Part shown: positions 7,716 to 15,524 of the stretch, piece by piece | Layout of the letters: each line of letters opens with the position of its first letter | Numbering within the stretch: the stretch's first letter is position 1 | Notes under the pieces: generated by a model | Databases searched by the model: none | What the model was told of the DNA's origin: nothing | What the model saw: the letters and a program-made list of their open reading frames with translations, nothing else | Source: Chthoniobacteraceae bacterium | GTDB taxonomy: Bacteria; Verrucomicrobiota; Verrucomicrobiia; Chthoniobacterales; Chthoniobacteraceae | Direction: 5' to 3' | NCBI GenBank assembly: GCA_947449735.1 | Contig: CANFTB010000017.1 | Location: 1 to 64,000 of the forward strand | Length of the DNA stretch: 64,000 nucleotides | Translations under genes and position numbers: made by a program

Positions 7716-9296
7716 TTAGCAATGGGAACCCGCCTTCGAAGCCACTTTCGCGGCGATTTCCCCCCAGGGTTCAGCCTCCCCCACAGGCGCCTCCAGAGAG
7801 CGAGGTTCGGGCATGGAAACGCCAAAATCCTCGCACAAAAGCCGCGCCGTGATGCGCGCACCCTCGTAAATCACCGGCAGGCCGCTTCCGGGATGCGTCC
7901 CCCCGCCAACCAGATACATGCCGTCCAAATCTTCAAACCGGTTCCGGGGCCGGAAATGGAGCATCTGCGTAAGGGAGTGCGCCAGATTGAAAGTCGCCCC
8001 CCGGTATATGGAATAATCGCTCTCCCAGTCGGAGGGGGTCACCATCTTTTCAAATTTGATCCGGCTGCGGAGCCCGCTAAAGCCAGCGGCCTCGGCCGCG
8101 TCCAGCAACCGGTCCCGGAAGGCCGCCTTTTCCACGTTCCAGTCGATGTTGGCGGTCTTGTGCGGCACCGGCGCAAGGATGTAAACCGTGCTGCATCCTT
8201 TTGGGGCGAGCGAAGGGTCCGACACACAGGCGTTCTGGACGTAAAAAGAGGGTTCCGTTGGGATGACCTTCAAATCCTCGATCTCCCTCAGGTTCTGTCT
8301 GTAACCGCTGGAAATCTGGATCGTGTGGTGCGGCATTTCCGGGAAATCGCCCTCCACCCCCAAGTAGAGCATGAAGGTGGAACAGGAGTACTGCTTCTCC
8401 TCCAACCTCTTGTCCGTCCAGTTGCGCCGCAGAGAGTCCGGCACAAGCGAACTCATCGCATGCGCAAAGTCCGCGTTCATCACCACCGCGTCGGCCTTGT
8501 AACTCCCGCTCCGAGTGCGCACGCCCACCGCCCTTTTTCCCTCAAACTCGACGGCCTCCACTGCCTCCCCGAGACGGATCTGCACCCCGAGTCGCTCCGC
8601 CACGCGCGCCATCGCCTGGCTCACTTCCCCACACCCGCCCACCGGATGCCAGACGCCATAGTCATACTCCAGATAGCTCAGAATACTGAACAAACTGGGG
8701 CAACGGAAGGGAGACATCCCCAAATACTTGCTCTGGAAACTGAAGGCCAGGCGGACGCGCTCGTCTGCAAAGAAACGGTGCAGATACCCGTCCACCGACT
8801 CCCAGGGCCGGATATGGGGCAGCGACGCGATCACCTCGGGCGCCAGGAGGCTTCCCCATCCGAGGAAAGGCCGCTCCAGACAGGACCGAATGCTGTTAAA
8901 CTTCGCCCGGTTGTCGTCGATAAACCGCCGGAACCCCTGCGCATCCCCGGGGCAGATCTGCGCGATCTGCCGCTCCATCTCGAGGGGGTCCGCCGTCGCG
9001 TCGATCTGTCCGCCCGCCCCAAACTGCACCCGGTACTGCGGGTCGAGGCGCACCATCTCCACCTCCCGCCGCAGGGAGGTTCCCGCCACTGTCAAAATTT
9101 CGTCCAATATTTTGGGGTACAGGAAGAAGGTCGGCCCGAGGTCGAACCGGAAGCCGTCCGCCTCGATGGAGGACGTTCTCCCCCCGACCGTGTCCATCTT
9201 CTCGAGGAGCGTCACCTGAAAACCGGAGGCCGCCAGCAGAATGGCCGACGCCAACCCGCCAGGGCCGGCTCCTACTATCACAACGTCTCGCTTCAT
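7716..9296 (-). CDS. crtN: CrtN-type (diapo)phytoene/squalene desaturase
   Basis: A 526-residue FAD enzyme of the phytoene desaturase family, starting MKRDVVIVGAGPGGLASA, with GGRTSS and FRFDLGPTFF blocks at about residues 38-58, and a C-terminal YLVGGGTHPGSGLPV motif near residue 478. In this family the N-terminal Rossmann motif binds FAD, and successive dehydrogenations build the conjugated polyene at the membrane. It follows the DUF2892 gene by 27 bases and is the first enzyme of the operon. The companion genes (second desaturase-like enzyme, aldehyde dehydrogenase, acyl- and glycosyltransferase) suggest a C30 substrate such as dehydrosqualene or squalene rather than C40 phytoene. No synthase for either is encoded in the window. 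Confidence 0.87.
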   Translation of the reverse strand: MKRDVVIVGAGPGGLASAILLAASGFQVTLLEKMDTVGGRTSSIEADGFRFDLGPTFFLYPKILDEILTVAGTSLRREVEMVRLDPQYRVQFGAGGQIDATADPLEMERQIAQICPGDAQGFRRFIDDNRAKFNSIRSCLERPFLGWGSLLAPEVIASLPHIRPWESVDGYLHRFFADERVRLAFSFQSKYLGMSPFRCPSLFSILSYLEYDYGVWHPVGGCGEVSQAMARVAERLGVQIRLGEAVEAVEFEGKRAVGVRTRSGSYKADAVVMNADFAHAMSSLVPDSLRRNWTDKRLEEKQYSCSTFMLYLGVEGDFPEMPHHTIQISSGYRQNLREIEDLKVIPTEPSFYVQNACVSDPSLAPKGCSTVYILAPVPHKTANIDWNVEKAAFRDRLLDAAEAAGFSGLRSRIKFEKMVTPSDWESDYSIYRGATFNLAHSLTQMLHFRPRNRFEDLDGMYLVGGGTHPGSGLPVIYEGARITARLLCEDFGVSMPEPRSLEAPVGEAEPWGEIAAKVASKAGSHC

Positions 9297-9323
9297 AAAT
9301 TGGGTCCGGGTTGGCGCGTGAAA

Positions 9324-9527
9324 CTAGATCGGGGTCTTGATGCCGCAGGCGCGGGCCACGCACCAACCCTTGAAAGCTTCGAAAAGCATGAACAAACCGC
9401 TGCCGCACAGGAGGACCGCGGCAACAGGCACGTGTCGCGACAACGCCGCCCCGGCGAGGCACGCTACGCCGCACGCACCTCGCACCACCCGCCCTAGGGT
9501 TCCAATGTTGGGTTTGAAAAAACTCAT
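9324..9527 (-). CDS. DUF2892 small membrane protein
   Basis: A 67-residue protein with the KPNIGTLGRVVR opening typical of DUF2892 and two hydrophobic helices (about residues 14-28 and 33-51). The family (also found as the C-terminal part of YgaP) consists of small inner-membrane proteins without an assigned reaction. The ATG at 9527 is chosen because the family motif starts right behind it. It lies first in the carotenoid operon, about 40 bases downstream of the predicted -10 box and 27 bases before the crtN start. A role in organising the membrane-bound carotenoid enzymes is only a guess. Confidence 0.75.
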   Translation of the reverse strand: MSFFKPNIGTLGRVVRGACGVACLAGAALSRHVPVAAVLLCGSGLFMLFEAFKGWCVARACGIKTPI

Positions 9528-9566
9528 AGAGAAAGGCCGGCACCCCGCTGTGGAGCGCACAACCGG

Positions 9567-9595
9567 ATACCATCGACAAATCGCCGGCTTGTCAA
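9567..9595 (-). promoter_or_regulatory. Predicted sigma70-type promoter of the carotenoid operon
   Basis: On the minus strand a perfect -35 TTGACA (9590-9595) is followed after exactly 17 bases by TGGTAT (9567-9572), a weaker -10. Transcription would start around 9560, just ahead of the DUF2892 gene. The strong -35 with a poor -10 suits a promoter controlled by a MerR-family protein. Confidence 0.55.
9573..9595. promoter_or_regulatory. Candidate CarH operator (inverted repeat across the shared -35 region)
   Basis: TCGACAA, 9 bases, TTGTCAA: an inverted repeat with six of seven matching positions and a perfect GACAA/TTGTC core. It covers the minus-strand -35 and spacer and also the plus-strand -35, so a bound repressor would block both promoters. 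The assignment to CarH is inferred from its position next to that gene and from the known autoregulation of CarH proteins. Confidence 0.5.
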
Positions 9596-9617
9596 ATTTT
9601 TCACCCCTGAAATTATC
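9589..9617 (+). promoter_or_regulatory. Predicted sigma70-type promoter of the carH-like gene
   Basis: TTGTCA (9589-9594), a 17-base spacer and ATTATC (9612-9617) on the plus strand, about 55 bases before the ATG at 9674. The -35 overlaps the -35 of the divergent carotenoid operon promoter. Confidence 0.5.
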
Positions 9618-9673
9618 CAAGGTCTAGTATTTGATGCTTTAAAGATTGAACAAGGCGGCCCTTTGTCGAATTA

Positions 9674-10642
9674 ATGGCGGCTGTGATCCCCGTTTCCATC
9701 AAGACCGTCTCAAGACGCACCGGACTCACTTCGCACGTGATCCGCGCGTGGGAACGCCGCTACCAAGCCATCGAACCCGAGCGTTCCCAAGGTCGCCACC
9801 GGAAGTACACAGAGCGCGACGTCGAACGGCTGAACCTGCTCACCCAGGCCGTGCGGACCGGGCAGCTCATCAGCCGGGTGGCGAAGATGAGCAATGAAGA
9901 GCTCCGTTCCATTCTCGAAAACGCCATCCCGGACACCCAGAAAGGACTGCACTCAGAAGCCCCCCCCGAGTCCGGCGCCCTGATCGAAGCCGCCTGGCAC
10001 CAGACCCTTGACGCCATCCGAAGCCTTGACGCGCACCGTTTTGATTCTGCCCTTCAAGGCGCCCTCATTTCCCTGGGAGATCAGGGGGTTTTGCGCCGGT
10101 TCATCGCCCCCATGGCCCGGACCGTCGGAGCTCTTTGGCACACCGGCAGGATGACAGCGGCGCAGGAACATTTCTTCACCGCCAGCGCTAGAGCGTTCAT
10201 TTGGAACATCACACGCCAGTACACGGTCGACGAGTCCGCCCCGAGAATCGTCGTGGGGACCCCCTCTGGACAACTCCACGAACTCGGCGCGGTGATCGCG
10301 GCCGCAGCCGCGGCGAACGCCGGATGGAAGGTGGCCTTCATCGGGCCAAACCTGCCCGCGTTCGAACTCGCCGGCGCCGTCCAGACCGTGAATGCGAACG
10401 TCCTTCTGCTGAGCCTCGTTTACCCTGAGGACGACCCGAAGCTTCCTCAGGAGTTGAAGAGCCTCAAGCGCCTGCTTCCGCCCCACGTGAGCGTCATTAT
10501 CGGCGGACGCGCCTCCTCCGCCTACCTCGACACCATCCAAAAAATCGGAGCCACCCTGCTCTCGAGCCTCGAAGATCTGGACACAAACCTGGACAGACTC
10601 AGGAAAGCCTCCTTTCGCGCCGGAGCGCCAAGCGGCCTTTAA
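9674..10642 (+). CDS. carH: CarH-type MerR/B12-binding photoreceptor regulator
   Basis: A 322-residue regulator. Residues about 8-75 are a MerR-type helix-turn-helix (RAWERRY, RKYTERDVERL), 100-180 a helical B12-capping domain, and 188-310 a Rossmann-like cobalamin domain. The CarH light-sensing signature W-x9-EH is present as W155, E165 and H166, and the lower axial His occurs as H202 in LHELGA. In characterised CarH proteins adenosylcobalamin keeps a tetramer bound to DNA in the dark; light breaks the Co-C bond, the tetramer falls apart and carotenoid genes are expressed. The gene is divergent from the carotenoid operon, and a shared-promoter inverted repeat lies between them. No ribosome binding site is evident. 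SRPBCC follows after 12 bases. Confidence 0.9.
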   Translation: MAAVIPVSIKTVSRRTGLTSHVIRAWERRYQAIEPERSQGRHRKYTERDVERLNLLTQAVRTGQLISRVAKMSNEELRSILENAIPDTQKGLHSEAPPESGALIEAAWHQTLDAIRSLDAHRFDSALQGALISLGDQGVLRRFIAPMARTVGALWHTGRMTAAQEHFFTASARAFIWNITRQYTVDESAPRIVVGTPSGQLHELGAVIAAAAAANAGWKVAFIGPNLPAFELAGAVQTVNANVLLLSLVYPEDDPKLPQELKSLKRLLPPHVSVIIGGRASSAYLDTIQKIGATLLSSLEDLDTNLDRLRKASFRAGAPSGL

Positions 10643-10654
10643 AGCGTCCGACAC

Positions 10655-11140
10655 TTGAAAACAAACCACACCAAAATCCGATGGGAACAATGGATCCCCG
10701 TCGCCCTGCCCGAAGTGTTCAGCTTCTTCTCGGACGCACAAAACCTTGAGAAGGTCACCCCTCCCTGGGTCGGGTTCCGGATCCTCACCCCGCTTCCCAT
10801 CCAAATGGCGGTGGGAACCCTGATCGACTACGAGGTCAAACTGAGAGGCATCCCCATGCACTGGCGTTCTGAAATTACAGAATGGGATCCCCCGCGGAGC
10901 TTCGCCGACCGGCAGCTCAAGGGCCCCTACGCCTTCTGGCTCCACACGCACTCCTTTGCGGAGAAGGACAACGGCACACTGGTCACCGACGACGTCGAGT
11001 ACGCCCCGCCGCTCAGCTGGGTGCCCGGCGCGTCGCTGGTGAACCGCTGGTTCGTCCGGCCCGAATTGAACCGCATTTTTGAACACAGAAAAGCCGCCCT
11101 CCGCAGCCACTTCGGCCTACCGCCTGAGCGGGCGCTTTGA
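10655..11140 (+). CDS. SRPBCC-family ligand-binding protein
   Basis: A 161-residue START/Bet v 1-like protein (the family annotated as polyketide cyclase/dehydrase or coenzyme Q-binding), with typical elements PVALPEVFSFFSDAQNLEKVTPPW near the N terminus, a mid-protein DYEVKLRGIPMHWRSEI strand pair and a C-terminal long helix. The fold binds hydrophobic molecules such as isoprenoids or lipids. The start is a TTG 12 bases behind the carH stop with no other good start nearby, so it is probably translated by coupling to carH. The context suggests a role linked to carotenoids or light stress; the ligand is not known from the sequence. Confidence 0.8.
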   Translation: MKTNHTKIRWEQWIPVALPEVFSFFSDAQNLEKVTPPWVGFRILTPLPIQMAVGTLIDYEVKLRGIPMHWRSEITEWDPPRSFADRQLKGPYAFWLHTHSFAEKDNGTLVTDDVEYAPPLSWVPGASLVNRWFVRPELNRIFEHRKAALRSHFGLPPERAL

Positions 11141-11268
11141 AGTCTGAGCCTCCCACCCGCCCAAACTCCACCAACAGCACGATTGCATCCACCTCCCCGT
11201 CTGGGGCTGAATTGCCGGCGGCGGCCTCCAACGCAGACCCTTTTCAGAATCCGCATCGAATTTTACTC

Positions 11269-12465
11269 ATGAACGAAATCAACCGATCCCTGCCCCCGGC
11301 TGCCCCGCTCCTAAACGACTACAGCGGCCGCGTATTCCCCGAATTCAGCCTGACCCGCCTCCTGCGGACGGTCTTCACCCCAACCGAGGGAGCCAAAGTT
11401 TGCATCCTCATCGACCTTCCGGATCCGGCCCTTATGAAGGACTACGCTTTCCTCTCAAACACGCAGTTCACCATCCAGCGCAACGCACACGAGGTCTTTT
11501 ACAAAGGCCTCCAAAACGGCGGCCTCTCCGAACTCGGCATGTCGGGCGGGGAAATGTTCGCCTACGAACTCACCGGCGGCAGCAACCTGGACCTCCCCGA
11601 AACCGCGGTGAACGCCGCGGGCGCAGTCGTCTCCTTCAAGGAGGCCGTCTACACGAAGTACGACCTGATCCTGTGCGTCTCCACCTACTCGGCCACCGCG
11701 CCGCTGACCGCGTTCGCGAAGGAGTACGGTTTCCGCGGCGCCACGCTGCACGGCCTGAACGAGACCATCCTGCGCACGGGCCTCTCTGTGGACTACAACG
11801 AGGTCAGCGTCCTCGCCGAACGCTTCCGCAAGGGGCTCACCTGCGCGGACCGAGTGGAAATCGACTTCACCGTCGGTGAGGAAAAGGCGACGCTCCGCCT
11901 GGAACTCGCAGGGCAGGAGGCCCAAAAGAGCCACGGCCTCTGCCCGGGAACCGAACCGGACGTGGCGAACCTCCCCGCTGGAGAGGTCTATTTCGTGCCG
12001 GTCGGCGCCGAGGGCCATTTCCCGATGAAATACGAAGACGGAACGCTGGCGATGATGCACGTCACCGGCGGGCGCATCGTGAGCGCGCGGCTCATCCGCG
12101 GAAACGCCGCCGTAGTTGACGCCCACAACGCCAAGCTTCAGTCGGATCCCGTCACCGGGGAACTGGGTGAACTGGGCTTTGGAACCCAGGAACTGCCTCC
12201 GAGCGGACGGGACATTCAGGACGAAAAAATCCTCGGCACCCTCCACGTCGCCACCGGACGCAGCGACCATCTGGGCGGAACGCTCACCCCCGACCGTTTC
12301 GCGAGCCGCCTGAACGCGACTCACGACGACGTTCTGTTCAGCTCCACGAAAACTCCGGAAATCAACGTCCCCCAGGCGCGCGTGTACAAAAACGGCGCGG
12401 TATTCCCCGTGATCGAAAACTACCGCCCGTCGGCTGAGGTGAAGGCCCTGCTCGCCGGCGCATAG
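11269..12465 (+). CDS. M29-like metallopeptidase family protein
   Basis: A 398-residue protein resembling thermophilic aminopeptidases of family M29 in its C-terminal half. The expected metal ligands can be traced as E239 (AGEV), E301 (GELGFGT), H326 (GTLHVATG), H352 and D354 (THDD). The family contains aminopeptidase T as well as the related ring-cleaving dioxygenase NicX, so the reaction could be peptide-bond hydrolysis or oxygen insertion. No signal peptide is visible. The ATG at 11269 fits the family N terminus better than an upstream in-frame start. The next gene, a histidine kinase, begins 52 bases downstream. The residues are seen; function is inferred. Confidence 0.65.
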   Translation: MNEINRSLPPAAPLLNDYSGRVFPEFSLTRLLRTVFTPTEGAKVCILIDLPDPALMKDYAFLSNTQFTIQRNAHEVFYKGLQNGGLSELGMSGGEMFAYELTGGSNLDLPETAVNAAGAVVSFKEAVYTKYDLILCVSTYSATAPLTAFAKEYGFRGATLHGLNETILRTGLSVDYNEVSVLAERFRKGLTCADRVEIDFTVGEEKATLRLELAGQEAQKSHGLCPGTEPDVANLPAGEVYFVPVGAEGHFPMKYEDGTLAMMHVTGGRIVSARLIRGNAAVVDAHNAKLQSDPVTGELGELGFGTQELPPSGRDIQDEKILGTLHVATGRSDHLGGTLTPDRFASRLNATHDDVLFSSTKTPEINVPQARVYKNGAVFPVIENYRPSAEVKALLAGA

Positions 12466-12517
12466 CCGACCGGGTTGCTTCGGCACGCCCGCCGCAGCCA
12501 GCTCCCTCCTCGCCGAC

Positions 12518-13699
12518 ATGAAATCCGGTTTCCTCGACAAACTTATCGGGAAGATCGACCGCGTCCGCCCCGAAGACCTGGAGTCCCAGCTCCTGCGTCT
12601 GGCGGACGAAAAGGGGTTTTTAGAGACGATCTTCAACGCCCTCCACGAGGGCGTCATCGTCACCAACCTGCGCGGGCAGATCAACTACCTGAACCGGGGC
12701 GCCTGCGAACTCTTCGGCCTGGACCGGGAGCAGTGCATGGGGGAACCGGTTCAAGACAAGATCAAGGGGATCAACTGGACGGAACTTCTGCAGGGGGGAA
12801 AGGTCGTGTCCCGGGACGTCGAAGTCTTCTATCCGCAGCACCGGTTCGTGAACCTGTACATCGAGCAGGTCCGCCTGGAAAAAACCCACACCAAGCGCCC
12901 GGACGCGGACGCACCTTCAGCCCCGGAGGGGTTTGCGGTCATCCTGCGGGACATCACCGAAAACCGGCGTTCCACCGAAGAGACGATCCACAGCGAGCGG
13001 CTTTCGGCGCTTACCCTTCTCGCGGCGGGCGTGGCCCATGAAATCGGCAACCCGCTCAACTCCCTCAATATCCACCTGCAGCTCCTGGACCGGAAGCTGC
13101 GCAAAGTCCCGGCCAAGGTTCGCGAGGACCTCCAAAGCGTGCTGGACGTGGCCAAGGGCGAAATCGACAGACTGGATTCCATCGTCCAGCAATTTTTGGG
13201 CGCCATCCGGCCCACGACGCTCAACATAGGACTCGAAAACCTCAACACGCTGGTGCGTGAAACCGTCGACTTCCTTCACCCGGAGATCACGGACCGCAAC
13301 ATCCGGGTCGAACAGCGGCTGCGCACGGACCTTCCCCTCGCGGAGGTGGACAGGACGCAGATCAAGCAGGCCTTCTTCAACATCATCAAGAACGCCATCC
13401 AGGCGATGCGCTCCGGCGGCCTGCTGCGCGTGGAATCCGCCCTCGAGGACAACTTCATCCGCATCACCTTCCGGGACACCGGCGGCGGCATTCCCCCCGC
13501 CAACATGAGCATGATTTTTGAGCCCTACTTCACCACGAAGTCCGGCGGCTCGGGACTGGGACTGCTGATTGTGCGCAAAATCATCCGCGAGCACGGCGGG
13601 GAGATCGACCTTGTTTCGCACGACGGAGAGGGCCTCGAGTTTTCGATCCGACTGCCCCTGCGCGACCAGCGCGCCCGCCTGCTCCCGCCCAGCTCGTAG
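12518..13699 (+). CDS. Soluble PAS-domain sensor histidine kinase, NtrB-like
   Basis: A 393-residue cytoplasmic kinase without membrane helices. A PAS domain spans about residues 33-148 (LHEGVIVTNLRGQINYLN). The dimerisation/phosphoacceptor helix has H174 in AAGVAHEIGNPLN. The ATPase domain shows an N box (NIIKNAIQAM), G1 (DTGGGIP), F box (FEPYFTTK) and G2 (GGSGLGL). The arrangement matches NtrB/AtoS-type kinases, which usually pair with a sigma54-dependent response regulator. No response regulator lies in the window, so this is an orphan kinase here. It is close behind the M29-like gene and may be cotranscribed. The signal is unknown. Confidence 0.9.
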   Translation: MKSGFLDKLIGKIDRVRPEDLESQLLRLADEKGFLETIFNALHEGVIVTNLRGQINYLNRGACELFGLDREQCMGEPVQDKIKGINWTELLQGGKVVSRDVEVFYPQHRFVNLYIEQVRLEKTHTKRPDADAPSAPEGFAVILRDITENRRSTEETIHSERLSALTLLAAGVAHEIGNPLNSLNIHLQLLDRKLRKVPAKVREDLQSVLDVAKGEIDRLDSIVQQFLGAIRPTTLNIGLENLNTLVRETVDFLHPEITDRNIRVEQRLRTDLPLAEVDRTQIKQAFFNIIKNAIQAMRSGGLLRVESALEDNFIRITFRDTGGGIPPANMSMIFEPYFTTKSGGSGLGLLIVRKIIREHGGEIDLVSHDGEGLEFSIRLPLRDQRARLLPPSS

Positions 13700-13891
13700 T
13701 CCTGACTTTTTAAATCCACGCAAGGCCCCAGAATCCTCGCGCTCTTCCGACTCTTCCTAGTCGCAAGGGGAGGACGTTTGCCTCCGACGTTGAGGGATCG
13801 TTGAATACTACTTTTGCGTTCTTTTGAACGCTGCCTCACGTGGAAATGTCCCAAGCGCTTCAGCTCAATAGAGCACTTGCTTAGACTACCA

Positions 13892-15301
13892 ATGAACACC
13901 TGCAGAACACACATAACCACGATTTTGAAAATGCCGCGCCTGCTGTGGTGCATGCTCCTGCTCATGAGCTTCCTTGCGTCTAAGGCGCAGGCTCTCCCAA
14001 GTTTCTCCCGCCAGACCGGCATGTCCTGTGTGGATTGCCATGCTGGGTTTCCCGTTCTGACCGAGGAGGGGCGCATGTTCAAAATCGGGGGTTACACCAA
14101 GACCGATGCCTTGGAGAAATCGAACTTCCCTCCCCTCTCGCTGATGTTACAGCCCTCTTTGACGCACACTGACAAGAGTCAACCCGGCGGTGCGGCGGCG
14201 CATGTGGGAAAGAACGACAATGTCGCCCTGAGCGCCGTGAGCCTCTTTTACAGCGGGCGTCTTCTGCCTGCAGGCCTCACTGCTGGAATGGATTCAGACG
14301 CCGCTGCGTTTCTGAACAAGTTTGGAGCCTTCACACAAGCCACCTACGACGGGGGCGCACGGCAATTCCACTGGGACAATGTGGAATTTCGCTATGCCGA
14401 CAAAGCCCGCTGGTTTGGAACACCCACGACCTACGGCTTGTACGTGAACAACAATCCCAGTTTTTCGGACCCGTGGAACACGCTTCCCGCATGGACCTTC
14501 CCGTTCAGCTCGTCTGTTGTGGCGCCCAAGCCGGCCGCAGCCACACTGTTGGACGGCGGTTTTGCCCAACAGGTGCTCGGGCTGGGAGGATACGCATTCC
14601 TCAATAACACCATCTACCTCGATGTAGCTGGATACCGCACCCTCGGACGTCGATTCCAGAGGGCCATGGGGGTCGACCCCAACGAAAACGCCTTAATCAG
14701 CGGCATCGCTCCCTACTGGAGGTTGGCCTATACGAAGAAAATCCGGAACTCCTCCTTCGAAGCGGGGATCTTCGGCCTTCACGGTTCCACGCACCCCGGG
14801 CGCGACACCTCATCCGAGACCGATCGCACGCGTGACATCGGTTTTGACGCGCAATACCAGTTCTCCAAAGGAGTGGCGGAATTGAATGTGTTCTTCTCAC
14901 GCATTCAAGAGCGCACGATTGAGAATGCATCCGAGGCACTTGGAGGCAGCGCGAACCACACCAACCATCTTCACAGCACAAAGCTCGGTTTTGATTACCT
15001 GCATGACAAAACCATCGGAGGAACGGTCGGCCTTTTTCGGGTCGATGGTTCCACTGACGCCACCCTCTACGCCGACAATCTGACCGGTTCCCCAAAGAGT
15101 GACGGTGCTTTCTTTCAGGTGAATTACCATCCCTTCGCCAAACGCGGCGGTCTCCCGGGCATGCCCAACAGCGATGTGAAAGTCTCTCTGAAGTACGTCA
15201 TGTACAGCCACTTCAACGGAGCCCGCGAGAACTACGACGGAAGCGGCCGCAACGCCAAGGACAACAACACCCTCTATCTGGAAACTTGGTTCAACTTCTA
15301 G
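13892..15301 (+). CDS. Monoheme cytochrome c fused to a predicted outer-membrane beta-barrel (Cyc2-like)
   Basis: A 469-residue protein with a signal peptide ending near residue 34 (SKAQA) and one heme site C46-V-D-C49-H50 directly behind it in the context [11 protein letters not shown]. The remaining roughly 400 residues lack helices and are rich in alternating aromatic/polar strands, ending in a terminal Phe (LETWFNF), typical of outer-membrane barrels. A single N-terminal heme followed by a porin is the architecture of Cyc2 iron oxidases and of a wider family of cytochrome-porins. Extracellular electron transfer is therefore possible, but the substrate cannot be read from the sequence. An alternative start is the ATG at 13931. 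The gene stands alone, with about 190 non-coding bases before it and 220 after. Confidence 0.72.
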   Translation: MNTCRTHITTILKMPRLLWCMLLLMSFLASKAQALPSFSRQTGMSCVDCHAGFPVLTEEGRMFKIGGYTKTDALEKSNFPPLSLMLQPSLTHTDKSQPGGAAAHVGKNDNVALSAVSLFYSGRLLPAGLTAGMDSDAAAFLNKFGAFTQATYDGGARQFHWDNVEFRYADKARWFGTPTTYGLYVNNNPSFSDPWNTLPAWTFPFSSSVVAPKPAAATLLDGGFAQQVLGLGGYAFLNNTIYLDVAGYRTLGRRFQRAMGVDPNENALISGIAPYWRLAYTKKIRNSSFEAGIFGLHGSTHPGRDTSSETDRTRDIGFDAQYQFSKGVAELNVFFSRIQERTIENASEALGGSANHTNHLHSTKLGFDYLHDKTIGGTVGLFRVDGSTDATLYADNLTGSPKSDGAFFQVNYHPFAKRGGLPGMPNSDVKVSLKYVMYSHFNGARENYDGSGRNAKDNNTLYLETWFNF

Positions 15302-15524
15302 GCACCGCACGCCAACCAAACCTCGGTTCTGGGGGGAAGGAAGGGAACCCACTCGGAAAAATTCAGGCGTCTGGACGTTGTCTCTGGGAACTGACGGCCG
15401 CGTCACCCAAGCCCCCACCCACAGCGAGGCGCTCTCAGGTGTACTGCCCCGGAGGCGCCCGCAATCAGAGCGCTTGCGCTGGAGGACCGAAACGCTTTTC
15501 CTTGTCGTTTTCCAATTCCCTCCC

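Noticed and set aside
7722-9497. Long open frame (591 codons) antisense to the crtN gene
   Set aside because: It mirrors a well-supported FAD enzyme; GC-rich third positions keep the opposite strand open, and the translation is low-complexity and His/Arg-rich with no family motif.
12518-13699. Complete two-component system
   Set aside because: Only the kinase is present; no receiver-domain gene was found in the window.
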